The position numbers and the translations under genes were made by a program. Source: Planctomycetota bacterium (lineage in GTDB: Bacteria > Planctomycetota > Brocadiia > SM23-32). Taken from it: DNA of 5,672 bases. Shown here piece after piece: positions 5,361 to 5,672 of this stretch (its first letter is position 1; every line of letters starts with the position of its first letter). The stretch spans positions 1-5,672 of the forward strand of contig JAGYMJ010000688.1 of NCBI GenBank assembly GCA_018400625.1, written 5' to 3'. The notes beneath the pieces are model-generated. The model ran no database searches and had not been told where the DNA came from. It saw only the letters and a list, made by a program, of their open reading frames with translations.

Positions 5361-5672
5361 TTATCGTTCACGACGGCGAGGCTTTCGTTCCCTCATCCCT
5401 TCCTTTTTTGGGCATTCCCGTCCTGGGCATTCCCGATAATCTTCACGTTCGGTTCTTCGCCTTTTTTCCCCCGATTTTCCCCTCTCCTCGGGCTCTGCGG
5501 ACTCTTTTCGCATGCGCTTGTCACGTTCGGTGCGGTCCATGCGTTCGCGCCTCTGCTTGCGATGCTCGAGCGCTCTATCTACCATCTCCCGTATGCGATC
5601 TGCTATCTGTTCATCTTCGGAAGAGATTTCAATGACAACTCCACCAGTGGTCTCCATTGTCTGCACGTTCAC
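5361..5672 (-). CDS. Hypothetical highly charged Arg/Glu-rich protein (possibly 5'-partial)
   Basis: I do not recognise this protein. Up to 103 residues are visible, ending at 5361. The first visible codon is GTG at 5672-5670, exactly at the window edge with no upstream sequence, so it may be an internal valine of a longer protein; a Met at residue 6 is another possible start. Residues 10-38 look like a short beta strand (GGVVIEIS) followed by an amphipathic helix (EDEQIADRIREMVDRALEHR). From about 38 onward the chain is dominated by Arg, Lys and Glu, with predicted disorder or an extended charged helix. A five-codon near-tandem repeat, RECPG then RECPK, at 80s positions gives the only two cysteines (C82 and C87). 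There is no membrane segment or signal peptide in the visible part. It is separated from the sigma gene by 287 nt and a stem-loop, so membership in the same operon is doubtful. Confidence 0.55.
   Translation of the reverse strand: MNVQTMETTGGVVIEISSEDEQIADRIREMVDRALEHRKQRRERMDRTERDKRMRKESAEPEERGKSGEKRRRTEREDYRECPGRECPKKEGMRERKPRRRER
5410..5435. repeat. 11-bp direct repeat within the charged-protein gene
   Basis: GGGCATTCCCG occurs at 5410-5420 and again at 5425-5435, a 15-bp period that keeps the reading frame. It encodes the repeated Arg-Glu-Cys-Pro unit near the protein's C-terminus. In-frame periodicity supports this being a coding stretch. Confidence 0.7.

Overview
The window is a compact, single-direction stretch of a Gram-negative genome. 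Every gene I can support lies on the minus strand, so transcription runs from high to low coordinates. The outer-membrane factor with a lipobox, the periplasmic adaptor and the inner-membrane RND pump require a two-membrane cell. Base composition is moderately GC-rich, by eye in the mid-50s percent. The sigma and anti-sigma sequences would fit Desulfobacterota/Desulfuromonadia-like or other proteobacterial lineages, but this taxonomic guess is weak and rests on family impression only.

Layout in transcription order. (1) 5672-5361: the 3' part, or possibly all, of a small and very charged Arg/Glu-rich protein of unknown function. (2) 5360-5074: a 287-nt non-coding region. It holds a strong stem-loop without a U-tract, a perfect 8+8 bp inverted repeat, and an AT-rich stretch likely to contain the operon promoter. 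(3) 5073-4546: an ECF-type sigma factor. (4) 4473-3973: a zinc-finger, single-TM anti-sigma factor. (5) 3970-3440: a membrane-anchored periplasmic Spy/CpxP/CnrX-like helical protein. (6) 3449-1989: a TolC/OprM-class outer-membrane lipoprotein. (7) 1983-646: a membrane-fusion (adaptor) protein. (8) 649-1: the first 216 residues of an RND-family efflux permease, cut by the window edge.

Genes 3 to 8 look like one operon. Gaps or overlaps between consecutive genes are 72 nt, 2 nt, -10 nt, 5 nt and -4 nt, and I see no terminator between them. The simplest reading is a self-contained envelope-stress or efflux module. A periplasmic sensor-like protein and a membrane anti-sigma factor hold the sigma factor; when released, it would transcribe its own operon and so the tripartite pump. 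The order sigma / anti-sigma / periplasmic helical protein / outer-membrane factor / adaptor / RND resembles the cnr nickel-cobalt locus of Cupriavidus. The visible RND N-terminus, however, looks more like a HAE1-type (hydrophobic/amphiphilic) pump than a heavy-metal CzcA/CnrA type. The inducing signal and the substrate are not determined by the sequence shown.
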